Positions 5,962-7,325 of a stretch of 7,325 bases of DNA are shown here, piece by piece (the stretch's first letter is position 1; each line of letters begins with the position of its first letter). Below the pieces are notes generated by a model, which saw only the letters and a list, made by a program, of their open reading frames with translations, had not been told where the DNA came from and did not search any database. The DNA is taken from positions 1 through 7,325 of the forward strand of contig CAYZJD010000245.1 of assembly GCA_964478455.1 (NCBI GenBank). Direction: 5' to 3'. A program made the position numbers and the translations under genes. Origin of the DNA: CAYZJD01 sp964478455 (GTDB lineage Bacteria > Acidobacteriota > Terriglobia > Bryobacterales > Bryobacteraceae).

Positions 5962-5967
5962 GAAGGG
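5962..5967 (+). promoter_or_regulatory. Ribosome-binding sequence of serS
   Basis: GAAGGG is followed by only two bases before the ATG at 5970. This is a short spacing, but it is the only purine-rich tract near the start. An out-of-frame ATG at 5960 directly precedes it. The HDLAFFRANLDAI N-terminus fits the family, which fixes the start. I saw no clear -35/-10 pair in the 51-base divergent gap (5919-5969). Confidence 0.5.
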
Positions 5968-5969
5968 TT

Positions 5970-7253
5970 ATGCACGATCTGGCGTTTTTTCGGGCCAACC
6001 TGGACGCCATCGCCGAGCGTCTGGCGACTCGCGGCTTCACCTTGGTGGTGGACGAATTCCGAGAGTTGGACGCAAAGCGGCGGGCGGCGATTACCGAGTC
6101 CGAACAACTGAAGGCGCAGCGGAACGCGGAAAGCGTGGAGATCGGCAAATTGCGCAAACAGGGGGTGGACACCTCCGAGCGGCAGCGGAGCGTGCGCGAG
6201 ATCGGCGAGCGGATTGCCGCCCTGGAGGAGCAGGCCAGCAAGCTGGACGAGGAGTTTCGCGAGAGGCTGGCGGGCGTCCCGAACGTGCCACACGAGTCCG
6301 TACCGGTAGGACGAGGCGAGGAGGACAACGTCGAAGTGCGGCGGTGCGGGCAGCCGAGGGAGTTCGATTTCGAGCCGAAGGCGCACTGGGACCTGGGACC
6401 GGAACTCGGCGTGCTCGACCTGGAGCGCGCGGCGAAGGTGACTGGCGCGCGGTTCGCGGTTTACTGGGACGCGGGCGCCCGCCTCGAGCGGGCGCTGATC
6501 AACTTCATGCTGGACGTCCACACGCGCGAGCACGGCTACACGGAAGTTCTGCCGCCCTTCATGATCAACTCGGCAAGCCTTTACGGCACCGGGCAGTTGC
6601 CGAAGTTCGCCGAAGACTTGTTCAAGTGCGAGAACTTCGACTTCTGGCTGGCGCCGACGGCGGAAGTGCCCGTGACGAACCTCTACCGCGACGAGACGCT
6701 GGACGCGGACCGGCTGCCGATCCGGCTGTGCGCTTACACACCGTGTTTCCGAAGCGAGGCAGGCTCGCACGGGCGCGACGTGCGGGGCATCATCCGCCAG
6801 CACCAGTTCCAGAAAGTGGAACTCGTGAAGTTCACGCGGCCGGATCAGAGCTACGACGAACTGGAGTCGCTGACGGCGGACGCCGAGGACATCTTGCGGC
6901 GGCTGGGGCTGCCGTACCGGAGGGTAGCGCTCTCGACCGGCGACATGGGATTCTCCTCCGCGAAGACGTACGACATTGAGGTCTGGCTGCCGGGACAGAA
7001 CGGCTACAAGGAAATCTCCTCGTGCTCGAACTTCGAAGCGTTCCAGGCCCGGCGGGCAGGGATCCGGTGCAAGTCCGCCAAGGGCAAGGCGGAGTTCGTC
7101 CACACACTGAACGGGAGCGGGCTGGCGGTGGGGAGGACATGGGTGGCGGTGGTCGAGAACTTCCAGCAGAAAGACGGCACGGTGGTCATCCCCGAGGCAT
7201 TGCAGCCGTACGTGAACGCTGAGCGCATCACGAAGCGGGGAGAGCTGGGGTAA
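5970..7253 (+). CDS. serS: Seryl-tRNA synthetase
   Basis: The complete 427-residue class II aminoacyl-tRNA synthetase charges tRNA-Ser (and tRNA-Sec where present) with serine using ATP, in the cytoplasm as a homodimer. Residues 1 to about 110 are the tRNA-binding domain: a two-helix antiparallel coiled coil rich in Lys, Arg and Glu (about 27-100), with the turn near KQGVDTS. The catalytic core follows: motif 1 region ending TEVLPPF (191-197), the serine-binding loop TAE (230-232), motif 2 FRSEAGSHGRDVRG (260-273) with Arg261, Phe280 and Glu284, and motif 3 NGSGLAVGRT (381-390) with Arg389. These match the order and spacing of known bacterial enzymes, and length is normal (about 425). Nothing appears truncated or missing. 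It is divergent from the cyclase-like gene and ends 72 bases before the window edge. Confidence 0.98.
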   Translation: MHDLAFFRANLDAIAERLATRGFTLVVDEFRELDAKRRAAITESEQLKAQRNAESVEIGKLRKQGVDTSERQRSVREIGERIAALEEQASKLDEEFRERLAGVPNVPHESVPVGRGEEDNVEVRRCGQPREFDFEPKAHWDLGPELGVLDLERAAKVTGARFAVYWDAGARLERALINFMLDVHTREHGYTEVLPPFMINSASLYGTGQLPKFAEDLFKCENFDFWLAPTAEVPVTNLYRDETLDADRLPIRLCAYTPCFRSEAGSHGRDVRGIIRQHQFQKVELVKFTRPDQSYDELESLTADAEDILRRLGLPYRRVALSTGDMGFSSAKTYDIEVWLPGQNGYKEISSCSNFEAFQARRAGIRCKSAKGKAEFVHTLNGSGLAVGRTWVAVVENFQQKDGTVVIPEALQPYVNAERITKRGELG

Positions 7254-7325
7254 GCGGTCACAAGGACATCCACTTCCGAGTCACGCCTGTAATCCATTCG
7301 ATATAAAAGAGTTAGCTTCGCACTC
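7254..7325. other. Intergenic tail after serS, no feature recognised
   Basis: This stretch is more AT-rich than the rest towards its right end, including TATAAA at 7302-7307. No hairpin with a T-tract is present to terminate serS. No open frame could be assigned. The neighbour to the right is unknown. Confidence 0.4.

Noticed and set aside
5070..5963. Plus-strand frame of 297 residues opposite the cyclase-like gene
   Set aside because: The opposite strand carries repeated DGGW/GGFN motifs and normal protein composition, while this translation has no recognisable motif.
5955..7103. Minus-strand frame of 382 residues opposite serS
   Set aside because: serS is unambiguous over the full length; this is its antisense shadow, caused by high GC at third positions.
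7274..7307. Promoter with TTCCGA and TATAAA near the right edge
   Set aside because: The spacing of 22 bases and the poor -35 match give no more support than chance in a short AT-richer stretch.

Overview
The window is GC-rich and densely coding, and reads like a short stretch of an environmental bacterial contig. A 10-N gap at 1447-1456 shows that it comes from a draft assembly. A seven-repeat FG-GAP/ASPIC-UnbV secreted protein next to a TPR protein, a creatininase-family hydrolase and a stand-alone squalene-cyclase-like protein suggest Acidobacteriota of the Bryobacterales/Solibacter type. That is an inference from gene content; no rRNA or other taxonomic marker is present except serS, which could be placed by phylogeny.

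Layout. Positions 1-3380 form a leftward block. In transcription order it holds a creatininase-family amidohydrolase (3380-2583), a secreted CRTAC1-type FG-GAP/ASPIC protein (2599-942, overlapping the previous gene by 17 bp), a small ribbon-helix-helix antitoxin-like gene (889-653), and the start of an exported TPR protein (476 to beyond the left edge). The spacing and common direction suggest one operon. The antitoxin lies between two imperfect copies of the end of an ASPIC gene (492-521 and 942-971). It therefore looks like a later arrival between a CRTAC1 gene and its TPR partner. No toxin follows it.

Positions 3446-4921 are a rightward gene for a multi-pass membrane protein with the look of a GT-C glycosyltransferase. 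It converges on a leftward squalene-cyclase/prenyltransferase-like gene (5918-4974). A strong imperfect palindrome (4939-4996) lies between them and encodes the last residues and stop of the leftward gene. Positions 5970-7253 hold a complete serS (seryl-tRNA synthetase), divergent from the cyclase-like gene. The last 72 bases hold no recognisable gene.

Functional view. serS is housekeeping. The creatininase, CRTAC1 and TPR genes are probably co-transcribed, but their joint role is not evident from the sequence. CRTAC1 and TPR products are expected outside the cytoplasm. No gene-free stretch exceeds 300 bases; the longest, 477-652, holds only relic sequence. I see no tRNA, rRNA, CRISPR array, IS element or convincing new defence system. 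The points most worth a second look are the duplicated hairpin and gene end around the orphan antitoxin, the assembly gap that closes in frame, and three short repeats sitting exactly on gene starts or ends.
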